Below, piece after piece: positions 36,072-47,848 of a stretch of DNA of 64,000 nt. The notes below the pieces were generated by a model that searched no databases, was not told the origin of the DNA, and worked only from the letters and a program-made list of their open reading frames with translations. The translations under genes were made by a program, and so were the position numbers. Location of the stretch: the NCBI RefSeq assembly GCF_000002425.4, contig NC_037253.1:12646725-12710724 (forward strand). Reading direction: 5' to 3'. The DNA comes from Physcomitrium patens. Taxonomy: Eukaryota; Streptophyta; Bryopsida; Funariales; Funariaceae. Every line of letters starts with the position of its first letter. Position 1 is the first letter of the stretch.

Positions 36072-39000
36072 ATGGAGGCTATGGCTCATCATCAACAACG
36101 CCGGCGTCGTCGTTCCACAGCTTCGAAGGAATTGGCGCACGGCAACAGGTGAGAGTGGGATTTTTTGTCTATCTTTGTCATATGGAATTACACTCTTTCA
36201 AGTGGGAGGATTGTGTATTGATATCCTTAGTGTTGAAGTTCTTGATGTATGTTTCTGGGATTGAAAGCTAGAGAAGTAGGTTGGATTGACTACTCAACTA
36301 CTCTACATTTGAACTACTTCTTTGGTTTGTTATTTGGTGGTGCTGAGTGTACAGGTTAGTTGTTAGGGTAGATGAGTATTGTGGGTATAGACCAGCTTGT
36401 CATTCAACTCTTATATGTGGAACTTGAATTGGTATTCTGTGCATTCGTTCCTCTACTGCTTGTTGGCACGGTGGATATGGCTTCAAGCTGTATTGTTCAG
36501 TAACTGTATACAGAAACACAGGATTAACAGAATTGTCCCTTGTTATCTGAGTTCTGAGCCTCTTCTCATCTTGAAGGTGATGCTCTCTTTGCCAAATTAT
36601 TCTCGAAAACTCTGGCTTTTACCAATTTTTTGCGTGGTTATATTCAGGAAAATATATGATCCACGACGGTGGCATAAGCGGACAAACAGTGGTTCAGAGA
36701 TAGGTGGGCAGCCCCCAGCAGGTTGGGTCCTTATATGGGCTGGAAGGTTCAAGCGCTGGCGTAGGCGGTGGTTTGTTGCAAACCCTCCCGGGCTGCTTCT
36801 CCACTATAAGAATTCAAATCAAATTGGCCGTCACGGGTGCATCAGTCTCCTTGTGCGTGAGGCTCTCTCTCTTGAGTCTTATTGAACTACATGAGAAGTT
36901 GAAGGTTTAGAATACCTTCACTGTTAATCATGATACAATCACCGTGTGTGAAATTTAATGCACTGTAGACTGCTATTTATTTCGCCCGTTTATTTCTCTA
37001 TGGACAGGGTGCGACAGTGGTTCCTACTCCTGGCAAGGAGCGGCAGTTCAAGATTATGAAGGGTTCTATGGTGTATTACTTGCGTACTATTAGGCGTGAT
37101 TATCGACAGCCTTGGTTGGATGCCATTCATGATTCATTACGGGTGTTTCATGATTCTCTAGAGAGGGCTCAAGGTGGAGCTGGCGGTGGCACTTCATTAC
37201 TACCTCAGCACTCTGTACCTTCGGTAGACTCAGAAACTGAGCTGGCATGCAGTATTATTTAGAGTCGTGCTTGTTTTCAATTGCATTTCAAGTATCCCCT
37301 GTAATTTATGTGTCTATCTGAGGATCAGCATACATCTTGACAGTTTCGTCGTACCTAACATGGCGAAGGAGATCTTTGTCAGTGAGACTTTAAATTCACA
37401 GTAATGCATGGTAGAAATTGTAAAAAGAACATTTTTTGAATATTTCTAGTGCCTTTTTGTAAAAATTGCGTCTCATCTAATCGATCTTTCTCGACCCTTG
37501 CTGAAGAAATTAACGCCTCTTTTTTACAGCATAAGAGAGAGGATTGGGAGGCTCAAGAAAAGGAGCTAAAGAGAAGGGTTAGGGAACGCCTGAGGGACCT
37601 GGAACCTACTCGGAAGGGTATTAAGTAGTTTCTACCAACTCTTTTTTAGATTTAATGCTGAGTCGCATATCTGTTTCAGGATTTGGGGGGTCAAAGTCTG
37701 TTTAACCAAGTTTAAGTTGCAGACAAGATGATTTGATGCTACTTCTGAATTTTCCAGGCATCCTTGTGTCTTCTTTTAAGTCACATAGGTTTGCGAGGTG
37801 ATAAGAGCAGAACTATCACCTCGTGATCAAGCACGCTGTGTTTTGTAGTTTTATAATGTGTCGATTCGTTACGCCCGTTGTGTGCAGCTTTTCTTGATCA
37901 ATTGCAGACATTGCAACATTCATTATCGACAATCTCCGGTGTTCTTGGATTCGCTGACACTCCGGAGGTGCCTCAAAAATCCACGACAAGTGCACTCCCT
38001 GCTTTGCCAAGGCTGCCAGAGACTAACTGGAGGTCAAATGGGTTGTTCATGACAGAGCATGAAGCTTTAGACTCGGACGTTCCTCAACAGCACAACGGTT
38101 CCCCGGCAACAGGAGATGACAGAATATCGTCTCCAGAGATGGGAGCATCAAATTCTCGTCAGAATCATTCTGCGCCTATATCACCACGAACATCTCAGCT
38201 TCATGACAATGATCCTAACAGCAGAAGTGCTTCTCGTTCATTTTTGAAATGGAAGAGTGACCCTGATACATTAACGCTCACGGATTCCACTATAGATCTA
38301 AGTTGTATCAGGTTACAGTCTATCTTATGCTGGTTATGATCCTTGAGGCATCATATTGGGGTATTGTGATTCATCTGCGTTGTGTAGCTTGTGCATGGGA
38401 TTTTCCCGCACTTAAGAAATTTGAAATAAGTTTATGTGAGGGAATTCCAACGTTCCAAGGATCAATAGTTGTTTTTGAGGCAGGAATGCTTGAAGTGTTC
38501 CGTGTAGTCATCAGTAAATTTCCTACTTGTTGGAAACTGTTCTACTTTCCCCCAAGCCTAGTTAAATATCTATTGTCGAATTTCTTTCAACAGGTGCCGA
38601 ATAGAATCAACACATCGGCACATTCATTTCCTTGTTTACACTGTGATTTAATTGAATTCCTGGCCTGGTGTATTTACATGTTCAGGTCTCAGAAGTCAGT
38701 ACCCGTCTTCGAAACACTGATTGACAAGAAATTCAGAGGTGATAGACGGAGAAGTTTATCTTTTTCGATGGATGATCCCGACTGTTTTCCTCAGGACATG
38801 AGCTGCATCGGTGCTGAGTGTTTTCCAGTAAGAAAACGGGGTGGCCATGGAAATGCATCCGACACTGAATCATCATCTAAAAAACAGCCTGTCAGGTTCA
38901 GTAGCCCCTTGCACCAGCGGAAGAAAAATGTGGAGTCTGTGTACAACTTCACTCCAAATTCCAGTCAGGAACTTGATCCAAGCCTAATGAAGAAGTTGGA

Positions 39001-42000
39001 GAAAGACGTCTTTGTGCAAAGTAAGGAATCGGAAGCGCTATTACATGGCTCAGCTTCTAAAACAAGTGGGGTCTCAAGTCATTGTAGCAAAGAAGTCAGG
39101 TTTGGGGTAGGGCAACTGAGAGCGATCGATAATGGAGGATCCACAGGCCCTGGTAGAAATGAGTTATTCAGCCAAGGGCCTCTTCATGCTGCTTGGAACA
39201 ATATGCAGGATACGTACACTGAGGTCAAATTCTGCAACTCTGTTCGTTTATATCACTGCGATCACATGACAAATCTGTGAATTTGGACTATAGATATCAG
39301 TCGAAACTCACTCTACTGTTGGTTATGATGAATTTTACACGATTCTAGTCTCCAAAAAGTGGATTAATAATAGACGTGCAGGATGCTATCATGTGATAAT
39401 CATTCAGACGTTTGAAATATTTGAGTCTAATTACGCTATGAATCGATTGCTTTGGGATGTGTTTGGTATTATCTGGCCCTTTTAACGATGCTGCTATACA
39501 CGTGTTAAGATAATTGGACCTTGTTGGTGATCTTAGGCTTTGAAAGAAGAGATATACCGTGTGCTCGAACTTGAGGCAGAGAATGCCATCCTACAACAAG
39601 CAATGCGATCATTGCCCCAACTTCAGCAAGATCGAGCAGCTCTCTACAGACTGAAGGAAAGAAACAAGGTTAACATGAGAACTATTAGTGTTTTCTGCAG
39701 TATTCTTCTGAACTATTCATGTGCTAGGTTCCCTAGATATTCAATGTGATTATTCTCTTCTTACATTTTATTTTTTTGATTTTTAGTTGAGATTATATAG
39801 TGGGATTGGAGTGGATTATGGAAAAGGCAATGACTTGTAGGGAAGCCATTTTCGTGTTTTCCCTAGAGGTGTAAGGGGAGCAGCGTCAACATACGTCCTG
39901 GTGGTTTGCATTTTGCACTAGTCATACTCATGCCTTCCAATTTCCATGCAGAAACAATGTGAGTGTGGTCGTAAAAACATCTCTGAAGAGGAAATCGAAG
40001 AAGATGGTGAAGATACTGAAGAGGAGATTGCAATAGTACATCCTGATGTTGGAAACGAGGTATCAAAATCGAACGATCTATTGGAGAAAGCAATATGACT
40101 GATTTTCATGCTAATTTTGATGACTCCTCGTTTTAGTGCCTGTCGGTGTTTCGAAGTTTATTTTTATTTAAAACTTCACTTTAAGATTCGTGTATTTTGC
40201 AAGTGACTACATAATGTTGTTTGGTAGCTTATTTAGCTTTGTATTGGAGTTACTGGACAAAATAGACCACATTATTCAGGTCTCATTGCCATCTAATTTC
40301 AGGCGTGTACTGTTCACTCTGCAGGAGTACTTTGAGGCCTTGGAGGTCTTGAATCATCATGAGTTTGCAGCTCGATCAATTTCACCAGATGAACAAGGAA
40401 TTTTAGCTGAGACTGCTGATGGTAATCAAGAACCCCCTGAAGAAGCTGAAACAGGGGATGCCGATTTTCTATCTGAAGTCGAAGGAGAAGAGATCGATAT
40501 GCCCAGGATAAGGTGGGATCATGCTTTGTTGTAATTTCGGCAGTCCCACTCATCCGAGTTTTCTTGATAATCTCATTCGAGGTATCTCGATCCATTTACA
40601 AGTGCGTCTCTTAGCGTCTTCTAATCTCTTCTTTTTTAACTGCTCTCAGACTACCAGCTCCTAGACCACTTTCTCGAGGTTTCACGGTATGGACAGTTTT
40701 GAAGAATGCAGTGGGCAGGGACCTCAACCACATCACAATGCCTGCCACCATTAACGAACCCCTCTCAGTGCTTCAGAAGTGTGCTGAAGAACTGCAGTAT
40801 CGGTACGTATGTTTGTCTTTGAAGTTTTATCTCTTCACGCTGTAGTTTGTTGACGAGGCATCTGTAATTAAATTAATTGTGTGTTGCCTCAAGCTTTATA
40901 GGCGAGTCCGCGGAATTTGACGTTACATTTATATTTTTCTTCTGCGTCATATAGTGTAGTACTGAGATCTCCAACTTTGATTCTGTTTTAATCATGTGTT
41001 CTGTTTATTGATCTTACTATGTCTTCATTGTGATCATATTTTGCAGTCATTTGTTGGAACAAGCAGTTCAGAAGGAGAACTCTTTAGAGCGATTGCTTCT
41101 GGCCAGTGCATTCGCTTGTGCTAGCTATTATGGGAGCATTCACCGCGATGCAAAACCTTTTAATCCTTTATTGGGGGAAACGTATGAGTATCAAGATAAC
41201 CGTTGTTGGTTTTTAGCTGAGCAGGTGCGATTTAGTGACGTCGATGCAAATATTTTCATGCATGGAAATGATCTGTTTTTTTGTGTTTTATTCTTTTTTT
41301 GTTCTGATTGTGAGTATGTGTGTTTTTTTGATTGCTTACTTGGTTGTACTCATGCAGGTCAGTCATCACCCACCAATACTAGCCTTTCAAAGTGAAGACA
41401 TAGGTGGTGGATATCAAATTTATGGCGAGATTGAGATTAAGAACAAGTTTTGGGGAAGAAGTATTGAGGTTTGTGCCATAATCACCCCTCGACATGTTAT
41501 TATTTTAGGCAAGTGTCAATGTCCTTATGACATTCATTTCATCGCTTCTTGCTGCAGGTTCTTTGCAACGGAGCTGTCCATTTAAAAATTCCTAAGTATG
41601 AAGATCATATCACATGGAATCGGGCAACTCTTTGTATTCATAATGTACTTGTAGGTAAAGCATGGATTGACAATTATGGAGAAGTGTCCGTTATAAACCA
41701 CACGACGGGCGATGTCGGTCGTATTCGTTTTCACAAAGCAAGTAGCAGGGAGCAATGTCGCATCACTGGGAAGGTTTATTCTGGTCACTTAAGTAATATC
41801 TACGTTTGAAACTATTGAAATTGCTTAAACTTTACTCTTGTTTTGACTATTGTGGTATATTGGGTTTGGCGTAGCTTAAGGTCAGTCTCTATTGGAAATC
41901 CAATTCGATTTCAATGACGAACTCTATCTCCCAGAGTTTTGAAACTAAGAGCCTTGATATTGCTGATTGTTTTTTGGCAGATGTATGATTCAAAAGGGGT

Positions 42001-43176
42001 TGCCCATTATACCATTTTTGGTAATTATATGGAAGCAGTTTACTCATGTCCAGAGTCATGCACCAATTTTGACATCAATGGCCCCGATGTGAGACTACTT
42101 TGGAAAGCTCCTGAGCAGATAGAAGATTATCGCCAGCAATATTGCTTCACTCGATACTCGCTAGCCCTGAATGGTGAGAATGTTTACATTTATTGGTTTA
42201 CTACTTGATGTGCAGCTTTTGTGTCTTCAGGATGTGATATATTAGCAGGTCAGATGTATGGTGATCTGAATTTCTTTTGGATTTTGTTTTTTCTCCCCCT
42301 GAAAGAAGTAAGAGATTCTACCTTTTGTTGTACACTGACACTTTCTGCTTCATGCAGTTCGGACTATATTCATCCAGCTGATACAATATATTTATTCTTT
42401 TGTTGACTGCAGAATTAACACCGAAGTTATCTTATGCACTTCCTCCTACCGATTCAAGGTTTCGACCTGATCAACGTGCACTGGTAAGAACGAGATATGT
42501 AGAGTATGTATGTAGTATGCTATTTTGGCTATGTTCATAGTTTAAGCTCTCTTATATTTGCTGCATGATCCCCGTTGATGTGTGTGTATGTGTGTGTGTG
42601 TGTTATTATTTTTTGGTTTTGAATGAATTCTGAAGAACGCTATGTGTCTTTTTACATTTCAGGAGGATGGTGATTTGGATAAAGCTACCCCAGAAAAGCT
42701 GCGTTTGGAAGATAAGCAGCGGATTGCTCGAAGGGTGCGGAAAGAGCAGGGTGTAGAATGGCAGACCATGTGGTTTACCCAGGTTCATTTGCTAAATCTT
42801 CTTCCAGGGCTTGCGATTTTGTTTCACTTCTAATATCGTGAATTTAGAGACATTGTGTGATCGTATTTTCATGCTTTTACCACACTGAAGAAGCATCAGG
42901 CACACAGTCGAATAATCTTGAGCCGCCAGCCGATTCCCCCTCAAAAGCATCACTTCCAAATAGCAAGGATAGGTCAATACACAGAATCTATATTCGGATA
43001 ACAAATCTTAACGAATTTTCACGTCGTATTGTGCTTTTCTGTTACAGAGGGATCCTGAAGTATCAGAGGTGAAGACGATTGAAGAGGGTAATGTCGAGCC
43101 GTCGTGGGTGTACAAGGGCACTTACTGGGACGCTCGTGAGAAGCTAGATTGGGAAAATTGCCCCGATATCATGTAG
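36072..43176 (+). CDS. oxysterol-binding protein-related protein with PH and ORD domains
   Basis: About 18 exons, most with splice sites that keep frame exactly. The start at 36072 lies in exon 36072-36148 (M-E-A-M-A-H-H then an Arg run). Exons 36648-36852 and 37008 onward form an N-terminal PH domain (G-W-V-L-I-W-A-G-R-F-K-R-W-R-R-R-W-F, then Y-Y-L-R-T-I-R with the C-terminal W-L-D-A-I). A long Ser-rich middle follows (37888-38311, 38686-39223), then a coiled-coil-like exon (39537-39668), an acidic exon (39952-40059) and the sterol/lipid-transfer ORD domain: N-P-L-L-G-E-T-Y-E (41047-41224) and the family signature E-Q-V-S-H-H-P-P split by the intron 41225-41357. The end at 43176 has W-x-Y-K-G-T-Y-W-D-A-R. 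Product roughly 1,050-1,080 residues, longer than typical plant ORP1-type proteins (about 800) because of the middle region. Such proteins move sterols or phosphoinositides at membrane contacts. The ends of exon 3 (after 37008) and exon 17 (near 42885) are not fixed. Confidence 0.92.
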
Positions 43177-44582
43177 GTTATTGGTACGTGATGAGTTGTA
43201 ATCGACTAGGTTGGATCGCTGACCCGTATGATTTTCTGGACTTCATTGCTCGTACGTATCATATCATTCTTTGGGTAGGATGGGAGAGCTAAAGGTTGTG
43301 CACTTGACTTTGTATAGGAATCAAATAGGCAGAAGATTTTTTAGAGTATGTAAATGCCAATTTATACTGTGGCTTGCAGGGATTCGTCAGCCACCAGCCT
43401 ACTACCCGTTATCAAGCAGGCTGAGAGAGATACTGTATAAATAATTTGCGGAAGTTTGCGGATTCATTTGGTCATCTGCCTTGAAGTATTTTGGTTTTGC
43501 ACATTTCAATGCCTGCTAAGGGTTGCACCGCAATTTGAATCTCATCACGTGCTGGATGTCGTCCATAAGCTCTAACGTCTATTGTTGCAACTTTGAATGA
43601 AGGGACTTCCATCTTATTCTAATCCACAATCTGACAGACTTAAACTACAGCTGGTGTTATGGTTGAGGCAGAAATCTGCTTCGGAGAGAACCTCTCGGTT
43701 TTTGCCCGTTAAGAATGTGCGAGGCACCACAACCAAATGATTCATGTATCGTAAGAGTGTTGGATCTACGAGAGAAAACTTTACATTTTCCCAATAATTT
43801 ACTTCTGAGTTTCATATAATTAAAAAAATCCTGTTCGCTATTAAATCCTTTTCCCTGTTGCAGTGCTCTGCAACACAATTGTAATGGTTTCATGGGATTC
43901 ATATGATGCTCACTCAACACTAAATGTTTTCAAATTCGTTCTTTTTTCTTCTTGTAAAAATGAAATTAGCATGCGTTCATTGGACCCAAGTTTCGTTGCA
44001 ATATAATGGCGGAAAAGTGCACGTGATGATGGGATCTGACACTCAGAATTGTTTGTTTGTTCAATAGTAACTTACACATAGCATGGCCTTTTTCCGCTGC
44101 GAAATCCCTCCAATTCCACATCGAGAAGTGAAGACGGTACCAACTTCATGGCATTGTAATTGTCCACAAGGAAACGATGAAAATAACTTTCACAACGCCT
44201 CGTTGAAACTGAAAAATCCACCTTCATCGTCTTCATCGATTTCAAATTGTCGTCATCGTCATGCCACGAAGGCGTTCGAGGGACGCAGCACGAGGATGGT
44301 GAACCCCACAAAATTGATGAACAGGCAGTCGAAATCTCTCATTCTTTCTCTCTCTCCCTGTGTGTGTGTGTGTTTGTGTGGGGCCTGCCACTAGTCTGCC
44401 AGCGCCATCGGATTTGAACCTCACATTTGATCTCACTTTTAAGCCATTCTTCAACCCCATATGAGCAGTAAACATTTGTAGGCCCCATTGTACCTCCGCA
44501 ATCTGCATGTAATGTTGTGGGTACTGGTACAACATCGGAGTATTAGCATTTGAGCTTTCAGTACGGGTCGTGCAAGGCTGCG
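43177..44582. other. ORP 3' UTR and promoter region of the next gene
   Basis: No supported ORF. The left part is likely ORP 3' UTR. The right part, with CT-rich and (GT)n stretches near 44340-44385, lies just upstream of the plastid-protein start at 44583 in the same orientation. Confidence 0.5.
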
Positions 44583-45818
44583 ATGGAAGCTGTAGCCCAC
44601 AGCGCTGGCGCGGCAGTGCTCCCCTTGGCTGCTCCCGCTTCAAGAGCTTCGTGTTACGCGAGCTCCACGTCGCTGGGAGGAGGATTCCTCATTCGGAAAT
44701 TCTCTGCTGCGGGGTTGAAACGAGTGAATTTCAAGCGGGATGACAGCAGGAGCGTTGTTGCGTCCGCGAAGGCTGACGCGCAGGGGGAGACTCTTCCAGC
44801 TCTAGCGAGCGTAGTGGCAGACGACGCTGTATCTGAGGTTCTTACACCGTTACCTTTTCTCAATACGCTGGAACTTCATTTTGCATCATTGTCTTCTCCT
44901 TCTAAATTTTTTTGAAACGACCTCCATAACCCATCTACGGAGCAGTTGTTGCAGGGTCACCAATATGCTTAATTTCGTCTAAGCTCCCACATTCCGGCTG
45001 GGGTTTCTGAAAATCTTCAGAATCTCCATCCATGTTACCATTAATTGTTAGTTCATAGGGATCGCTCCCAGAAAACCGTAGTTTACACGGATCATTGGGC
45101 CTTGTCGATCAGACTTTGAAAACTTTTAGAACAGATGAATTACTGATATTTGTGGTTTATCATCACCCATTAGTAGACGTTTTATTGTATAGTTCTTGGA
45201 GAACCCAATTACAGAATCCCGGTTTACGTTGCAAAGGTCGAGCATAGTCCTTGAGAGAACCAAAATGTGCCCTTTATGTCAACTCCGGGATTTAGTCTTG
45301 CTTTTTAGTAGCTACAGCTTGTTAGTTCAAAGTTGTCCGAATGGTCTGAGTCTAGAACGAGCCTTAACTATCTACGGTAACTCATTTTCCCACAGGTGGA
45401 TCAACCATCTATGAACCCTCCAGAAACCGCAAGCATAGGTGCAGATTCATCGTCACAGGCTCTCCCAGACATGAGCTCTGATTCTCAACCTCCATTTCAA
45501 CCTGCACCGTTACCGGGCTGGGTGGCGGTGACAATAGGAATCACAGTTCTCATCGCTGCGGCGTTATTCCCGCAGTATCATCTGGGCCCACTGGAGGTGC
45601 TTCGGATGGGATTGTACTCCGTTGCAACACCTCAGGTGCTGCAATCGGTGCTCTACGTTGGAGTGGTCCTACACGTCTTGGAAGCAACGTATGCTTGGTA
45701 TTTAGCTGGGAGAGTTGATCCCCACAATCAGACTCTGTGGTTCTGGCAAACTCTCTACTTGGGCATGTTTTCTTTGAGCATTTTGTTGGGGAAGGCCTCC
45801 CAGTCCAAGCAAGACTGA
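44583..45818 (+). CDS. plastid-targeted small membrane protein, TMEM254/DUF4499 type
   Basis: Two exons, 44583-44837 (85 codons) and 45396-45818 (140 codons plus stop), joined at a phase-0 GT…CACAG intron, giving 225 residues. The first in-frame ATG is at 44583; the open frame to its left begins with TTG only. Exon 1 looks like a chloroplast transit peptide: Ala/Ser-rich, few acids, basic residues, R-V-N-F-K near residue 50. Exon 2 has three hydrophobic segments: G-W-V-A-V-T-I-G-I-T-V-L-I, then V-L-Q-S-V-L-Y-V-G-V-V-L-H-V-L-E-A-T-Y-A-W-Y, then L-W-F-W-Q-T-L-Y-L-G. The H-x-L-E-A-x-Y-A and W-x-x-Q-T-x-x-x-G patterns are those of the DUF4499 family, whose biochemical function is unknown. Plastid location is inference. 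Confidence 0.8.
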
Positions 45819-47848
45819 AGCAACAACGCACGTTGCGAGAGGGGAAGCTCGATGTCTGTGATTTCTAGTGTGTATGCCGGGGTTGTTGCCGGTGTCGGTG
45901 GGTTTTCCTGCTTGCTTGCTTGGCCGGTAATGTGCTTTTTACTTCTCTTTGTTACTTTTTTCTTTATGGAAAGTGAATATGCACTCGACGATTTTGCTGC
46001 CGCGGTCGCTTCAGAATCCCAATCTTGGGTTGTTCAACCAATTGGTCAATATTCGATTTAGATGAATTAGTATCAGGATTGTATGTAATTTCTCAATTCA
46101 TTGTATTATTTTGATAATAAAGATTCATAAGATTGCATTTCTATGATACTGTCTTAAATTGATATTTTGTTGACTAGTTTTTTCCGCTGCATTAGTTAAT
46201 ACAGTATAGATTTTAATGCTAGTATTGTCAAATGGCTTTTCCTTTATTGGAATATAAAAATGCTTGACCCTGGCTTCAAGGGGTTTGAGTCAAAAAGAAA
46301 AAAAGAAAAAAGAGTTTGAGTTTTTTTGTGATAAATACTCCATGAAATATCTACTGTAATGTTTAATACTAAAGAGTAAAATAAAAATTTCTACCAATCA
46401 TTCACCTGTAAATATTTGAATGCGTTACTTCGTATAAATTTAGACCTTTAAAAATCTAAATCTCAATTCGAAATGTTATAAGCAACTCTTACAACAATCT
46501 ACAAAGCGTAGTATTTTTTTTTAAATGCTTCAAAGTGTATTTTATTTTTCTATAGTAAACAACTTGAAACAGTAAGCACAATCTAGATTATGATATTATT
46601 TTTGGAAATAAAAATTTATTTTTAAAACGATCTAAATCTAGTGTAAAAGTCGTTATATAAAAAAATTAAAATTTTAATAATGCTCAGTAAATAAATCTTT
46701 CTTTTAGATTAAATAAATGCTGTGATAATTCCATGAGTGCTACGAAATACCACATTATTTTTTTCAAAAGCAACTTTTTGGCCAAACTTTTTTAGTACAT
46801 AAATTAAAATCTGCATTAAATTGAGTTTGTAATTTTTTTTCTTACCATCATAAATTCAATTGTACAATTTGAATACAGCTGCATATTTTTTCACAATTTC
46901 ACCTCTAAAATAAAATAGTTTTACGTACAACAGAAGAAGTAATCAACAACCCACTCACCATGGTTAGTAAGTAAATAAATAATAAGTTTTGCCATGAATT
47001 GGGTTACAACTACTTGTGATCAAAACCAAGTATTTGACACCCCTTGCCTATTATTATAAGATATTCCATTTCAGTAGATGTCATTCCTCTGAGACCAAGC
47101 ACATCTACTCGCCTACTCATCGGTATTAATGACTAGATTTGTATTTAGAAATAATTAGTATAAATTTAGAGACCTGTTACTATAAGTAACATAAAATACA
47201 AAACTGATAAATAAATCTCAATCAAAACCCCTAAGCTTTGATGAAAAATTTTACAACTTGGGTGAGTTCCATTGCAAGTTTGATTACTTACGGTAGTGAT
47301 GTTATTTGAAGGTGAGGTACATTTTGAAGATAATTATTTTAAGTCTTCATGATCAGGGTTCGATTCTTGCACTACAACATAAAATCATTAAAATAAAACT
47401 TAAAATTGTGACATATATATACATATATAATATAAAAATTAAACTTCTTCCCCTCCCTTAACCTCCCATCCCCCAAGCAAATCTAGGGATGCATAAGGTG
47501 AAATTTCAACTTAGGTGTTAAAATCCAACCTGGCCCAGGGTTAGCTGAAGCCCAATGGTTAAAGTTAACCTGATCAGATTGCAGAGGGCTCGAGCAGAAC
47601 CCAGAACCATCCATGGATGTCCACAGGGATGTCTATTCAACCCCTCAAATCTTGCTCAAGGGTGTCACCCGGACATCAGAACTAGAGTTTGCAAAGAATG
47701 CTTTCGTGCAAAGAATAATCTCATAATATTCGAGATTGAATACATAATCTAAGGAAGAATCATGACTAATCAAGGAACTAGACGGCCATACAACACAAGA
47801 AACAGCTAGAATACAGGTTTCGAAGGGCTGGAATGAATCTCCCCCAAG
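45819..47848. other. intergenic, with 3' UTR and poly(A) signal on the left
   Basis: The left part is 3' UTR of the DUF4499 gene; an AATAAA lies at 46116-46121 on the plus strand. An ORF at 45852-46061 is in this UTR and has no family resemblance. 46150-47500 is AT-rich with no gene. A tRNA-like stretch near 47538-47605 is listed separately. Confidence 0.55.
47538..47605 (+). repeat. possible tRNA-derived SINE head
   Basis: agcccaatggtta at about 47549 resembles an RNA polymerase III A box, and ggctcgagc at about 47589 resembles a B box, about 40 bases later, the spacing found in tRNAs. The stretch does not fold as a complete tRNA that I could draw. A second box-B-like ggttcgattc lies at 47347 without a good A box. 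Low confidence; other copies would be needed. Confidence 0.25.

Noticed and set aside
45852..46061. Small hydrophobic ORF after the DUF4499 gene
   Set aside because: Lies in the likely 3' UTR just before the poly(A) signal, with no family resemblance.
47340..47365. A tRNA gene suggested by ggttcgattc at 47347
   Set aside because: No A box, no acceptor stem pairing and no cloverleaf could be drawn.
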